Assembly: GCF_017916505.1 (NCBI RefSeq) | Contig: NZ_JAFMSZ010000001.1 | Location: forward strand, 1,463,027-1,527,026 | Direction: 5' to 3' | DNA length: 64,000 bases | Source of the DNA: Naasia sp. SYSU D00057 | GTDB taxonomy: Bacteria > Actinomycetota > Actinomycetes > Actinomycetales > Microbacteriaceae | Shown here: positions 1-8,307 of the stretch, piece after piece | How the letters are laid out: the number at the start of each line of letters is the position of its first letter | How positions within the stretch are numbered: position 1 is the stretch's first letter | Made by a program: the position numbers and the translations under genes | Notes under the pieces: generated by a model | Seen by the model: the letters and a program-made list of their open reading frames with translations, nothing else | The model's database searches: none | What the model was told of the DNA's origin: nothing

Positions 1-392
1 TGCCCGTCGTCGTCCCCTCCGGCGAGACGATGGAGGGGCGCGCCCGCCTCTACCAGCGCTCGTCCGCGCGGCGCCGGGCCCTCGACGCGCTCCGGGTCGG
101 CGCGATCGGGCGCATCGCGTCCTCGCTCGGGCTGTCCCGCACGGCGACCGTCGACGAGGTGGTGCACACCGCGGCGCGCGCCCTCGGGCGCCGCGAGGAC
201 GAGGTGCGCCGCATCCTGCTCGATGCCGACCCCGCCACCGACGCCGACCTCGTCCGCGACAGCGACGCCCTGCTGCGCCTCGAGCGCGACGTCGCCGCCG
301 CCACCGACCCCCGCACGTCCGCCCCGCACGGCGGCCCCGCCCCGCACGGCCGTCCCTCGCACGGCCGTCCCGCGCAAGGAGAGAACCGATGA
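1..392 (+). CDS. DUF4350 domain-containing protein, C-terminal part
   Basis: The frame is open from the left edge (codons in register with position 3) to a stop at 392, so only about the last 129 residues are present. The visible start reads PVVVPSGETMEGRARLYQRS, followed by a helical region with an LxxARALGRREDEVRRIL stretch, which resembles the cytosolic tail of DUF4350 membrane proteins. The end is a low-complexity His/Gly/Pro tail. The stop overlaps the moxR start by 4 bases. DUF4350-MoxR-DUF58 is a common actinobacterial operon of unknown biochemical role, so context and sequence agree. The ATG at position 30 is internal, not the true start. Confidence 0.75.
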   Translation, partial: PVVVPSGETMEGRARLYQRSSARRRALDALRVGAIGRIASSLGLSRTATVDEVVHTAARALGRREDEVRRILLDADPATDADLVRDSDALLRLERDVAAATDPRTSAPHGGPAPHGRPSHGRPAQGENR

Positions 393-1336
393 CCGACGAG
401 CTCCGCCAGAGGCTCCGCGATGTCCGCACCGAGGTCGGCAAGGCGGTGGTCGGGCAGGACGGCGCCGTGACGGGCCTCATCGTCGCGCTGCTCGCCCGGG
501 GCCACGTGCTGCTCGAGGGCGTGCCCGGCGTCGCGAAGACCCTGCTCGTGCGCACGCTCAGCCACACGCTGCAGCTCGACACGAAGCGCGTGCAGTTCAC
601 GCCCGACCTCATGCCGGGCGACGTCACCGGTTCGATGATCTTCGAGGGCGGCGAGTTCGTGTTCCGCGAGGGGCCGGTGTTCACGAACATCCTGCTCGCC
701 GACGAGATCAACCGGACGCCGCCGAAGACGCAGTCGTCGCTGCTCGAGGCGATGGAGGAGCGCCAGGTCTCGGTGGACGGGCAGACCCGCCCGCTGCCCG
801 CGCCGTTCCTCGTGGCGGCGACGATGAACCCGATCGAGTACGAGGGCACCTACACGCTGCCGGAGGCGCAGCTCGACCGCTTCCTGCTGAAGCTCGTGCT
901 CGACGTCCCGCCGCGCGAGACCGAGTTCGAGGTGCTGCGCCGCCACGCGGCCGGCTTCAACCCGCGCGACCTCGCGGCCGCCGGCGTGCGCGCCGTGCTC
1001 GGAGCGGACGAGCTCGCGCAGGCGCAGGCGGCGGTCGCTCGGGTGGGCGCCGCGGAGGACGTGATCGGCTACACGGTCGACCTCGCCCGCGCGACCCGCA
1101 CCTCCCCCTCGGTGAAACTCGGCGTCTCCCCCCGCGGTTCGACCGCGCTGCTCGCCGCCGCGAAGGCGTGGGCGTGGCTGCAGGGCTTCGACAGCGTCAC
1201 GCCGGACCACATCCAGGACATGGCGCTGCCCGTCCTGCGCCACCGCATCCAGCTCCGCCCGGAGGCCGAGCTCGAGGGCGTGTCGGTCGACGCGATCCTC
1301 CGCTCGATCCTCGCCCAGGTCCAGGTCCCGATCTGA
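389..1336 (+). CDS. MoxR family AAA+ ATPase
   Basis: This 315-residue cytosolic ATPase has the full MoxR layout: Walker A GVPGVAKT near residue 50, Walker B LLADEINRTPPKTQSSLLEAM near 110, sensor 1 ATMNPIEYEGTY, and the lid arginine region PEAQLDRFLLK. MoxR ATPases act as chaperone-like partners of von Willebrand-type proteins, here most likely the DUF58 protein encoded next. The ATG at 389 overlaps the preceding stop and has an AAGGAGA ribosome site 7 bases upstream. Length and motif spacing are normal for the family. Confidence 0.95.
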   Translation: MTDELRQRLRDVRTEVGKAVVGQDGAVTGLIVALLARGHVLLEGVPGVAKTLLVRTLSHTLQLDTKRVQFTPDLMPGDVTGSMIFEGGEFVFREGPVFTNILLADEINRTPPKTQSSLLEAMEERQVSVDGQTRPLPAPFLVAATMNPIEYEGTYTLPEAQLDRFLLKLVLDVPPRETEFEVLRRHAAGFNPRDLAAAGVRAVLGADELAQAQAAVARVGAAEDVIGYTVDLARATRTSPSVKLGVSPRGSTALLAAAKAWAWLQGFDSVTPDHIQDMALPVLRHRIQLRPEAELEGVSVDAILRSILAQVQVPI

Positions 1337-1464
1337 TGCGCGGGCCCGTGCGTAACGAATCGAGGAGATCCGGGCCTGGAGGGGCCCAGATCCGCATGCG
1401 GTCGCGCAGTGGCGGGTGTGTCTCCTTGATCTGTTGCGCCTCGACCGGATGCGGGGCCGCCTGA
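1336..1464 (+). CDS. 42-codon linker reading frame joined by TGATG at both ends
   Basis: An ATG at 1336 shares its A with the moxR stop (TGATG), and this frame runs 42 codons to a TGA at 1462-1464 whose A is the first base of the DUF58 ATG (TGATG again). The frame is mostly made of the 86-bp palindromic element at 1352-1437 and encodes an Arg/Gly/Cys-rich peptide with no recognisable domain. The simplest reading is that ribosomes pass through it so that DUF58 stays coupled to moxR. Whether the peptide itself matters is unknown. Confidence 0.35.
   Translation: MRGPVRNESRRSGPGGAQIRMRSRSGGCVSLICCASTGCGAA
1352..1437. repeat. 86-bp imperfect palindromic element, copy 1
   Basis: The segment starts GTAACGAATCGAGGAGA and ends TCTCCTTGATCTGTTGC, so its ends form a roughly 17-bp terminal inverted repeat. 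A second element of exactly the same length, with the same ends and the same internal GGAGGGGCCC and CCGCATGC blocks, lies at 25265-25350. It separates moxR from the DUF58 gene. Short sequences on both sides (GATGCGCGGGCC before, GATGCGGGGCCG after) resemble each other and could be remains of a target duplication. Confidence 0.7.
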
Positions 1465-2789
1465 TGGCCGTCACCGGGCGGTTCGTGCTGCTCGTGCTGG
1501 CGGGCGTCGTGCCCGTGCTCCTGCTCAGCCTCGCCACCGAGGCGGGCGGGTGGGCCCTGCTCGGCTGGCTGCTGCTCGCCGTCGTGCTCGGAGTCGCCGA
1601 CCTCGCCGCGGCCGCGTCGCCCCGCTCGGTCCTCCTGGCCCGCGACGTGCCCGCGCGCATACGCCTCGGCGAGACCGCCCGTGCCCGGCTGTTCGTCACC
1701 AACACGGGCAGCCGGACGCTGCGCGCGCTCGTGCGCGACGCGTGGCAGCCGTCCGCCGGCGCGGCGGCCAGCCGGCTGCGCCTCACGGTGCCGCCCGGAG
1801 AGCGGCGGGCCGCCGACATCGACCTGACCCCGTTCCGCCGGGGCGAGCGCCGCACCGAGCAGGTCACCATCCGATCCGTCGGTCCTCTCGGGCTGTGGGC
1901 ACGCCAGGCGACCCTCAACGCGCCGGGCTCTCTCTGCGTTCTGCCGCCCTTCCACGCCCGGCGGCACCTCCCGTCCCGCCTCGCCCGCCTCCGCGAGCTC
2001 GACGGCCGGACGAGCGTGATGGTGCGCGGCCAGGGCACCGAGTTCGACTCCCTCCGCGAGTACGTCCGCGGCGACGACGTGCGCTCCATCGACTGGCGCG
2101 CCACCGCCCGTCGCGGCGGCAGCCCGGCCGGCCAGCAGGTGATGGTGCGCACCTGGCGTCCGGAGCGCGACCGCCGCGTCGTCGTCGTGCTCGACACGGG
2201 ACGCACCTCCGCCGCCCGTGTCGACGACGAGCCGCGGCTCGACACGGGCTTCGAGGCGTCCCTGCTGCTCGCCGCCCTCGCCACGCGCGCCGGCGACCGC
2301 GTCGACCTGCTCGCCTACGACCGTCGCATCCGCGCCCGCTTGCACGGCTCGACCGGGCCGGAGCTGCTGTCCCGGATGGTGGACGCGATGGCGCCGCTCG
2401 AGCCGGATCTCATCGAGACGGACTGGACCGCCGTGCCCGCGCAGGTCCGTGCCCTGACGTCGCAGCGGTCACTCGTGGTGCTGCTCACCTCGATCGATGC
2501 GAGCGGCTCCTCCCGCGGGCTGCTGTCCGTCCTCCCCCAGCTCACCCGGCAGCACGTCGTCGTGGTCGCGTCCGTCACCGATCCCGGCGTGCTCGCCGCG
2601 ACCCTCGACCGCCGCACCCGCGACGCCGTCTACCGGGCGGCGGCCGCCGAGCGCGCGCTCCTCGACACCGAGCGGGTCGCGGCCGCGATCCGCCGCCTCG
2701 GCGCCGACGTGGTCACGGGCGCACCGGCCGACCTGCCGCCCGCCCTCGCGGACCGCTACCTCGCCCTGAAGGCTGCGGGCCGCCTCTGA
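1464..2789 (+). CDS. DUF58 domain-containing protein
   Basis: The protein has two N-terminal membrane segments (about residues 5-45), then a beta-rich region, then the DUF58 signature YVRGDDVRSIDWRATARRG near residue 215, followed by a von Willebrand A-like fold with the acidic stretch RVVVVLDTGRTS. DUF58 proteins are the usual partners of MoxR ATPases in a poorly understood membrane process. The ATG at 1464 is chosen because it overlaps the stop of the preceding 42-codon frame and matches the family N-terminus; an in-frame ATG at 1449 and a GTG at 1416 lie in or beside the palindromic element. Length is 441 residues. Confidence 0.9.
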   Translation: MAVTGRFVLLVLAGVVPVLLLSLATEAGGWALLGWLLLAVVLGVADLAAAASPRSVLLARDVPARIRLGETARARLFVTNTGSRTLRALVRDAWQPSAGAAASRLRLTVPPGERRAADIDLTPFRRGERRTEQVTIRSVGPLGLWARQATLNAPGSLCVLPPFHARRHLPSRLARLRELDGRTSVMVRGQGTEFDSLREYVRGDDVRSIDWRATARRGGSPAGQQVMVRTWRPERDRRVVVVLDTGRTSAARVDDEPRLDTGFEASLLLAALATRAGDRVDLLAYDRRIRARLHGSTGPELLSRMVDAMAPLEPDLIETDWTAVPAQVRALTSQRSLVVLLTSIDASGSSRGLLSVLPQLTRQHVVVVASVTDPGVLAATLDRRTRDAVYRAAAAERALLDTERVAAAIRRLGADVVTGAPADLPPALADRYLALKAAGRL

Positions 2790-2821
2790 CCTGACCGACG
2801 CGCCCTGGCGGCTGCAACAGC

Positions 2822-2861
2822 ACGACCGTCTTGCAACGGCACGCGGTTGCAAGACGGTCGT
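2822..2861. terminator. Perfect 16-bp hairpin between convergent genes
   Basis: Positions 2822-2837 (ACGACCGTCTTGCAAC) pair perfectly with 2846-2861 around an 8-base loop. It lies between the DUF58 stop and the SpoIIM stop, which converge, so it probably ends transcription in both directions. There is no long T run on either side. Confidence 0.7.
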
Positions 2862-2892
2862 TCGGTTGCGAGGGCCGCCTGCCGCGGCGGTC

Positions 2893-3888
2893 TCAGCCCG
2901 CGACGATCCGGCGGGCCCCCGCCTCGAAGGCACCGAGGTCGCCCGTCTCCCCTGCCCGCACCGCACGGCGGCCGAGGACGAGCATGTAGGCGAGGAAGGC
3001 GGCGAGCGCGGCGCCGCCGATCGTCATCTTCAGCCACCACGGCAGCGGCGACGGCGTGACGAAGCCCTCGATGATGCCCGACACGAACAGCACGAGCACG
3101 AGTCCGACGGCGACCGTGAACAGTGCGCGGCCGTCCTCCGCGAGCGCCTGGCCGCGCGTCCGCGGGCCTGGCGCGATCCAGGCCCAGAAGATGCGCAGGC
3201 CCGCCGCGGCCGCGACGAACACCGCCGTCAGCTCGAGTATGCCGTGGGGAAGGATGTACTCGAAGAACACGTCGCCACGGTCGTAGGCGAACATGACGCC
3301 GCCCGCGATGCCGACGTTCTGCGCGTTCGAGAAGACGACGTACGGCACCCACACCCCGGTGATGCCGAAGGCGACGCACTGCGCGGCGATCCACGCGTTG
3401 TTCGTCCAGACCTGACCGGCGAACGACGCCGCCGGGTTCTCCTTGTAGTAGTCGACGAACTCGTCCTCGACGTACCGCCGCAGGTCCTCGTCCGCGCCGA
3501 GGTTCGCGAGCACGCGCGGGTCCTGCGCCACCCAGACGCCGTAGAGCATGCCGATGACGACCGTCGCGAGCGCGACGGCGAGCGTGATCCAGCGGATGCG
3601 GTACAGCGCCGCCGGCAGCTGCGCGCCGAAGAACAGCGGGAGCTGGCGCAGCAGGTTCGCCCCGGCGCCCGTGAATCGGAGCCGGGCGCGGGACAGGATC
3701 ACCGACAGCCGGTCGCCGACCACCGTCGAGCCCGCCGTCGTCTTGATCGCCGACAGGTGGCTCGCCGCCGTCTGGTACCGCTCGATGAGCTCGTCCGCCT
3801 CCGCGCCGCTCAGCCGCGGCTTCCGCCCGAGCTCCTCCAGCCGATCCCACTCCTCGCGGTGGGCGGCGGTGTAGGCGTCGAGGTCCAC
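2893..3888 (-). CDS. Stage II sporulation protein M (SpoIIM) family membrane protein
   Basis: The 331-residue product begins VDLDAYTAAHREEWDRLEEL, a soluble N-terminal helical part of about 90 residues, followed by several transmembrane segments and the NPAASFAGQVWTNN and ILPHGILELTAVF motifs typical of SpoIIM-like proteins. In non-sporulating actinobacteria these sit beside RDD, MoxR and DUF58 genes, as here; the function is unknown. The GTG at 3888 is preferred because upstream codons do not resemble the family. It is divergent from the RDD gene with only 15 bases between the starts, so promoters must lie inside the opposing coding regions or the mRNAs are leaderless. Confidence 0.85.
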   Translation of the reverse strand: MDLDAYTAAHREEWDRLEELGRKPRLSGAEADELIERYQTAASHLSAIKTTAGSTVVGDRLSVILSRARLRFTGAGANLLRQLPLFFGAQLPAALYRIRWITLAVALATVVIGMLYGVWVAQDPRVLANLGADEDLRRYVEDEFVDYYKENPAASFAGQVWTNNAWIAAQCVAFGITGVWVPYVVFSNAQNVGIAGGVMFAYDRGDVFFEYILPHGILELTAVFVAAAAGLRIFWAWIAPGPRTRGQALAEDGRALFTVAVGLVLVLFVSGIIEGFVTPSPLPWWLKMTIGGAALAAFLAYMLVLGRRAVRAGETGDLGAFEAGARRIVAG

Positions 3889-3903
3889 GCCTACGATGAT
3901 GGC

Positions 3904-4737
3904 ATGGCGGATGTTGGCCCCGACGACGAGCTGATCGTCGGCGAGGCCGTGGCGCTGGACGTCCGGCCGGCCAGCTTCATCCTGCGGGCCGCGGGCGCCG
4001 CCATCGACTTCCTCGTCGCCATCGCGGTGATGTTCGCCTTCGTGCTCGGGTTCTCCTTCGCGTTCGGCGACCTCGTCGACAGCGCCCTGTTCGCGGCGCT
4101 CACGATCGGGATGCTCGTGACGGTCACCGTGCTCGTCCCGGTCGTGGTCGAGACCGTCACGCGCGGGCGCTCCCTCGGCAAGCTGGCGATCGGCGCGCGG
4201 ATCGTCCGCGACGACGGCGGGGCCATCGGCTTCCGGCACGCCTTCATCCGGGCGCTCACCGGCGTCCTCGAGATCTACCTCACCGCGGGCGGTCTCGCCG
4301 CCCTCGTCGGTCTCCTCAACCCGCGCGCGAAGCGGCTCGGCGACCTTCTCGCCGGCACCTACTCGCAGCACGAGCGCGTGCCGCGGGTGATCGAGCCCGT
4401 GTTCGGCGTGCCGGAGGCGCTGGAGGCCTGGGCGCGGACCGCGGACGTCGGGCGCCTGCCCGACCGCCTCAGCCGCCGGGTGGCCGCGTTCCTCAAGCAG
4501 GCGAACCGGATGACGCCCGTCGCCCGTCAGCGCCTGGCGGCCGAGCTGGCGGCCGAGGCGGCGCCGTACGTGTCGCCGCTGCCCGAGAACGCCGACCCGG
4601 AGTACTTCCTCGCCGGGGTCGCCGCGCTCCGCCGCGACCGCGAGTACCGCGCCCACGTCCTCGAGCAGGAGCGCCTGGCCCGCCTCGACCCGGTGCTCAC
4701 GGGCCTGCCCCACGGCTTCCCGTCCCGGGACGGGTAA
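3904..4737 (+). CDS. RDD family membrane protein
   Basis: The 277-residue product begins MADVGPDDELIVGEAVALDV and carries an RDD domain at about residues 20-150: arginine in VRPASFILRAAGAAID, then two or three membrane segments, then the RGRSLGKLAIGARIVRDDGG block and RAKRLGDLLAGTY. The C-terminal 130 residues are soluble and helical. RDD proteins are small membrane proteins, some linked to ion transport, and this one pairs with SpoIIM in a divergent arrangement. The frame is open upstream for a long way, but the ATG at 3904 matches the family start. Confidence 0.85.
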   Translation: MADVGPDDELIVGEAVALDVRPASFILRAAGAAIDFLVAIAVMFAFVLGFSFAFGDLVDSALFAALTIGMLVTVTVLVPVVVETVTRGRSLGKLAIGARIVRDDGGAIGFRHAFIRALTGVLEIYLTAGGLAALVGLLNPRAKRLGDLLAGTYSQHERVPRVIEPVFGVPEALEAWARTADVGRLPDRLSRRVAAFLKQANRMTPVARQRLAAELAAEAAPYVSPLPENADPEYFLAGVAALRRDREYRAHVLEQERLARLDPVLTGLPHGFPSRDG

Positions 4738-4758
4738 GCCCCGCCCCAGGGCGGGGGC
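4738..4758 (+). terminator. GC-only hairpin after the RDD gene
   Basis: GCCCCGCCC is followed after two bases by GGGCGGGGGC, directly after the RDD stop. This could terminate the RDD transcript, but there is no T tract. Confidence 0.35.
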
Positions 4759-4778
4759 GTGGAGACGCTGAGCGGGAA

Positions 4779-4797
4779 TCATTAGTCGGGCTAATGA
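4779..4797. promoter_or_regulatory. Inverted repeat, possible operator
   Basis: TCATTAG-N5-CTAATGA is a perfect 7-bp inverted repeat in an otherwise GC-rich stretch, 63 bases upstream of the MFS exporter start. AT-rich arms of this size resemble operators of MarR-type repressors, which often control exporters of this family. No regulator gene is adjacent. Confidence 0.45.
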
Positions 4798-4812
4798 CTT
4801 AACGTCAACGAG

Positions 4813-4863
4813 ATGGTGAACGGAACGGATCCCGGCGACGAGCAGGAGCCGGCCGACTCGTGA
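4813..4863 (+). CDS. 16-codon upstream reading frame before the MFS gene
   Basis: ATG at 4813 opens 16 codons (starting MVNGTDPGDEQEPADS) and stops at a TGA that overlaps the GTG start of the exporter (GTGA). The overlap suggests translational coupling. It may be a leader peptide, or the start of a lost regulator gene whose body was deleted. No conserved domain is visible. Confidence 0.3.
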   Translation: MVNGTDPGDEQEPADS

Positions 4864-6137
4864 CCGCGACCTTCCGCTCCCTCCGCTGGCTGAACTACCG
4901 CCTGTGGTTCCTCGGCGCGCTGGTGTCGAACATCGGCGCCTGGATGCAGCGCACCGCGCAGGACTGGATCGTCCTCGTCGAGCTCACGGCTCAGGATCCG
5001 CTGGCGGTCGGCGTCACGATGGCGCTCCAGTTCGGCCCGATGCTCGTGATCGGCCCGTTCGCGGGACTGCTCGTCGACCGCTTCCCCGGGCGGCACGTGC
5101 TCGCGGTGACGCAGGCCGCGCAGGCGCTGCTCGCGCTCGGACTGGGCGCGCTCGTGCTGTCCGGCACCGCGCAGCTGTGGATGGTGTACGGCTTCGCGCT
5201 CCTGCTCGGCATCGTCACCGCGGTCGACAACCCCGCCCGCCAGACGTTCGTCGCCGAGCTCGTGCCCGCCTCCGACCTGCCGAACGCGGTCGCGCTCAAC
5301 GCGGCGTCCTTCAACTCCGCCCGCCTCGTCGGCCCCGCGGTGGCCGGTGTCACGACCGCCGCGATCGGCTCCGGATGGGTGTTCATCCTCAATGCCGTCA
5401 CGTTCGCCGCGGTGCTGCTCGCCCTGGCCGCGTTGCGGCGCCAGGAGCTGCAGCCGGTCGCCCGCGCCGAGCGCGGTCACGGCGGGCTGCGGGAGGGACT
5501 CCGCTACGTGAAGGGCCGTCCCGACATCCTGGCGATCCTCGCGATGGTGTTCCTGATCGGGACGTTCGGGTTGAACTTCCCGATCTTCACCAGCACGATG
5601 GCGCGCATCGAGTTCGGCAAGGGGGCCGGGGAGTTCGGTCTCCTGTCGTCCGTCCTCGCGATCGGCTCGGTGATCGGGGCCCTCCGTGCGGCGAACCGGA
5701 ACCTGCCCCGCCTCCGCTACATCGTGCTCGCCGCCGCCGCGTTCGGGCTCTTCTGCGTTGTCGCGGCGCTCATGCCGAACTACGTGACGTTCGCGATCTC
5801 GCTCGTGCCGATCGGGCTCGCCTCGATGATCATGACGACGACTGCGAACTCCTACGTGCAGACGACGACCACGCCGTCCATGCGCGGCCGCGTGATGTCG
5901 CTGTACATGGCGGTCTTCGCCGGCACCACCCTGATCGGCGCTCCGGTCGTCGGCTGGGTCGCCGGGCTCTACGGCCCGCGCTGGGCGCTCGGCGTCGGCG
6001 CCCTCTCCGGCTTCGCGGCCGCCGCGGTGGGCGTCGCATGGTTCCTGTCCTCGCACCGCGTGCGCCTCGGCCGCTGCCCGTCGGCCCGCTGGGGCGTGAA
6101 GCTGCGGATCGACGCGGAGCTCGCCGCGTCCCGCTGA
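4860..6137 (+). CDS. MFS transporter, EntS/MFS_3-like exporter
   Basis: The 425-residue product has about 12 hydrophobic segments. The N-terminus (FRSLRWLNYRLWFLGALVSNIGAWMQ) and the loop GLLVDRFPGRHVLA between helices 2 and 3 are typical of the MFS_3/enterobactin-exporter-like group, as are DNPARQTFVAELV and PSMRGRVMSLYMAVFAG. It probably exports a small molecule or drug; the substrate cannot be read from sequence. The GTG at 4860 overlaps the stop of a 16-codon frame and follows an inverted repeat that could bind a repressor. Confidence 0.88.
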   Translation: MTATFRSLRWLNYRLWFLGALVSNIGAWMQRTAQDWIVLVELTAQDPLAVGVTMALQFGPMLVIGPFAGLLVDRFPGRHVLAVTQAAQALLALGLGALVLSGTAQLWMVYGFALLLGIVTAVDNPARQTFVAELVPASDLPNAVALNAASFNSARLVGPAVAGVTTAAIGSGWVFILNAVTFAAVLLALAALRRQELQPVARAERGHGGLREGLRYVKGRPDILAILAMVFLIGTFGLNFPIFTSTMARIEFGKGAGEFGLLSSVLAIGSVIGALRAANRNLPRLRYIVLAAAAFGLFCVVAALMPNYVTFAISLVPIGLASMIMTTTANSYVQTTTTPSMRGRVMSLYMAVFAGTTLIGAPVVGWVAGLYGPRWALGVGALSGFAAAAVGVAWFLSSHRVRLGRCPSARWGVKLRIDAELAASR

Positions 6138-6170
6138 GCGCGCCCCTACCCCGCCGAGCGCGCCCCGAAA

Positions 6171-6225
6171 CGCCGAGCGCGCCCCGTGCCCGAGGTGCTC
6201 TCGGTGCAGCGGGGCGCGCTCGGCG
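6171..6225. terminator. 16-bp inverted repeat between convergent MFS and ahcY genes
   Basis: CGCCGAGCGCGCCCCG at 6171-6186 pairs perfectly with 6210-6225 around a 23-base loop. The GCCGAGCGCGCCCC block also occurs in near-identical form twice just upstream (from about 6134 and 6152), giving three direct copies. Its position between two converging genes fits a bidirectional terminator. Confidence 0.6.
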
Positions 6226-6239
6226 TGCTCGAGTGCGGC

Positions 6240-7739
6240 TCAGTAGCGGTAGTGCTCCACCTTGTAGGGGCCCGCGGGGTCGACGCCGATGTACTTCGCC
6301 TGCGCGGGGGTCAGCTCGGTGAGCTCCACACCGAGCGCGTCGAGGTGCAGGCGCGCCACCTTCTCGTCGAGGCGCTTCGGCAGCACGTGCACCCCCACCG
6401 GGTACTCCTCCGGCCGCGTGTACAGCTCGATCTGCGCGAGCACCTGGTTGCTGAACGAGTTGCTCATCACGAACGACGGGTGACCGGTCGCGTTGCCGAG
6501 GTTCATCAGGCGCCCCTCGGAGAGGACGAGCACGCTGCGGCCGCTCGGCAGGCGCCACTCGTGCACCTGCGGCTTGATCTCGACCTTCTCGGCCTGGCCG
6601 GTGGCCGCGAGGCCCTCGAGGCCGGCCATGTCGATCTCGTTGTCGAAGTGGCCGACGTTGGCGATGATCGCGAGGTTCTTCAGGCCGAGGATGTGGTCGA
6701 GGGTGACGACGTTCTCGTTGCCGGTCGCGGTGATGAGGATGTCGATCTGCGGCAGCACCGACTCGAGGCGGGCGACCTGGTAGCCGTCCATCGCCGCCTG
6801 CAGGGCGTTGATCGGGTCGACCTCGCTGACGATGACGCGCGCGCCCTGGCCGCGGAGCGCCTCGGCGGCGCCCTTGCCGACGTCGCCGTAGCCGACGACG
6901 AAGGCGACCTTGCCGCCGATCAGCACGTCGGTGGCGCGGTTGAGGCCGTCAGGCAGCGAGTGGCGGATGCCGTAGCGGTTGTCGAACTTGCTCTTCGTCA
7001 CCGAGTCGTTGACGTTGATCGCCGGGAAGAGCAGCTTGCCGTCGCGCGCGAGCTCGTAGAGCCGGTGAACGCCCGTCGTGGTCTCCTCGGTGACGCCCCG
7101 GATGTCGGCCGCGATGCGGGTCCAGCGCTGCGGGTCGCGGTCGAGGGACCGGCGGAGGAGGTCGAGGATGACGTGGTACTCGGCGCTGTCCCCATCGCTG
7201 TCGGACGGCACGCGGCCGGCGCGCTCGAACTCGGCGCCCCGGTGCACGAGGAGGGTCGCGTCACCGCCGTCGTCGAGGATCATGTTCGGGCCGGTGAAGG
7301 TCTCGCCGGCGGCGGCGGCCTCGGTGGTCCAGTCGAAGATCTCCTCGGCGCACTCCCAGTACTCGGTGAGGCTCTCGCCCTTCCAGGCGAACACCGGGAC
7401 GCCGGCGGGCGCATCCGGCGTGCCATTCGGACCGACGACGATCGCGGCGGCCGCCTCGTCCTGGGTGGAGAAGATGTTGCAGCTCGCCCAGCGGACCTGG
7501 GCGCCGAGCGCGACGAGGGTCTCGATGAGGACGGCCGTCTGCACGGTCATGTGTAGGGAGCCGGCGATGCGGGCGCCGGCGAGGGGCTTCGAGTCGCCGT
7601 ACTCGGCGCGCAGCGCCATCAGGCCCGGCATCTCGTTCTCGGCGAGGCGGATCTGGTGACGGCCGGACTCGGCGAGGCCGATGTCGGCGATGCGGTACTG
7701 CAGCCCGCTCTCGGTGGTGGCGGTAGCGGTGATGCTCAT
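6240..7739 (-). CDS. ahcY: Adenosylhomocysteinase
   Basis: This 499-residue cytosolic enzyme hydrolyses S-adenosylhomocysteine to adenosine and homocysteine in the methyl cycle. Clear family motifs are [15 protein letters not shown] near residue 60, the [16 protein letters not shown] substrate-site block, the NAD-binding GYGDVGKG near 290, [11 protein letters not shown], and the C-terminal [20 protein letters not shown] ending in YKVEHYRY. The length with the extra internal segment matches the longer actinobacterial form. The ATG at 7739 gives a normal N-terminus. Upstream lies the hairpin repeat array rather than a metabolic neighbour. Confidence 0.98.
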   Translation of the reverse strand: MSITATATTESGLQYRIADIGLAESGRHQIRLAENEMPGLMALRAEYGDSKPLAGARIAGSLHMTVQTAVLIETLVALGAQVRWASCNIFSTQDEAAAAIVVGPNGTPDAPAGVPVFAWKGESLTEYWECAEEIFDWTTEAAAAGETFTGPNMILDDGGDATLLVHRGAEFERAGRVPSDSDGDSAEYHVILDLLRRSLDRDPQRWTRIAADIRGVTEETTTGVHRLYELARDGKLLFPAINVNDSVTKSKFDNRYGIRHSLPDGLNRATDVLIGGKVAFVVGYGDVGKGAAEALRGQGARVIVSEVDPINALQAAMDGYQVARLESVLPQIDILITATGNENVVTLDHILGLKNLAIIANVGHFDNEIDMAGLEGLAATGQAEKVEIKPQVHEWRLPSGRSVLVLSEGRLMNLGNATGHPSFVMSNSFSNQVLAQIELYTRPEEYPVGVHVLPKRLDEKVARLHLDALGVELTELTPAQAKYIGVDPAGPYKVEHYRY

Positions 7740-7820
7740 CCGGTCATTCTCCCATTCGCGCCCGTCCTGCCGCAGGCGTCCCGTAGTGCAACGGCGCGAG
7801 CGCGGGAACCCATTCCCGTT

Positions 7821-8276
7821 CAGCAGGAACTCGCCGCGAATCCCCGCTCGTCAGGGACGCCGCGCCTGCTCGTGGACAGCACCTCGCCAGCGTCTTCAGC
7901 AGGAACGGAAGTTCCTCAGCAGGCAGATTCGGTCCGGTTTCGCCTGCTGAGCCGCTCCTGCGCCTGCTGAGGACGAGCCGTTCCTGCTGAGGACCCTCGG
8001 GTACTTGGCGACCCCGCACAGGACGGGTTCAGCAGGAGCCGAAGTGCCTCAGCAGGCAGAATCGGACCTGTTTCGTCTGCTGGACCGCGTCCGTTCCTGC
8101 CGAGCACCGCAGCGGTTCCTGCTGGGGACGAGCCGTTCCTGCTGGAGAGTCGGGATTCCGTCCGCGCCGCCGCGGTTCCTGCCGGCCCCATGCAAGACCG
8201 GTTCAGCAGGCGCCGACGCAGCTCAGCAGGCAGGTCAGGGTGTGTTTCGCCTGCTGGACAGCGTCCGTTCCTGCTG
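7821..8276. repeat. Array of CAGCAGG/CCTGCTG hairpin repeats (three units plus remnants)
   Basis: Three units share one geometry: CAGCAGG, 13 bases, CAGCAGG, 19 bases, CCTGCTG, 13 bases, CCTGCTG. The inner pair always spans 33 bp (7917-7949, 8050-8082, 8224-8256), and the outer copies lie exactly 20 bases away (7897, 8030, 8204 on the left; 7963, 8096, 8270 on the right). Extra copies at 7983, 8118 and 8138 keep the orientation, and a degenerate copy sits at 7821. Each core folds on itself. The 20-base step is not a multiple of three, so the conservation is not for coding. It fills the gap between the DUF3499 stop and the ahcY start. Confidence 0.85.
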
Positions 8277-8307
8277 AACCACGCCGCCCAGCCCCTCGGG
8301 CGCGCGA

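Noticed and set aside
1416..1463. Upstream start of the DUF58 gene
   Set aside because: The first codons lie inside the palindromic element and do not match the family; ATG 1464 overlaps the preceding stop.
7821..8276. CRISPR array
   Set aside because: Conserved blocks are only 7 bases, occur in inverted orientation, and no cas genes are nearby.
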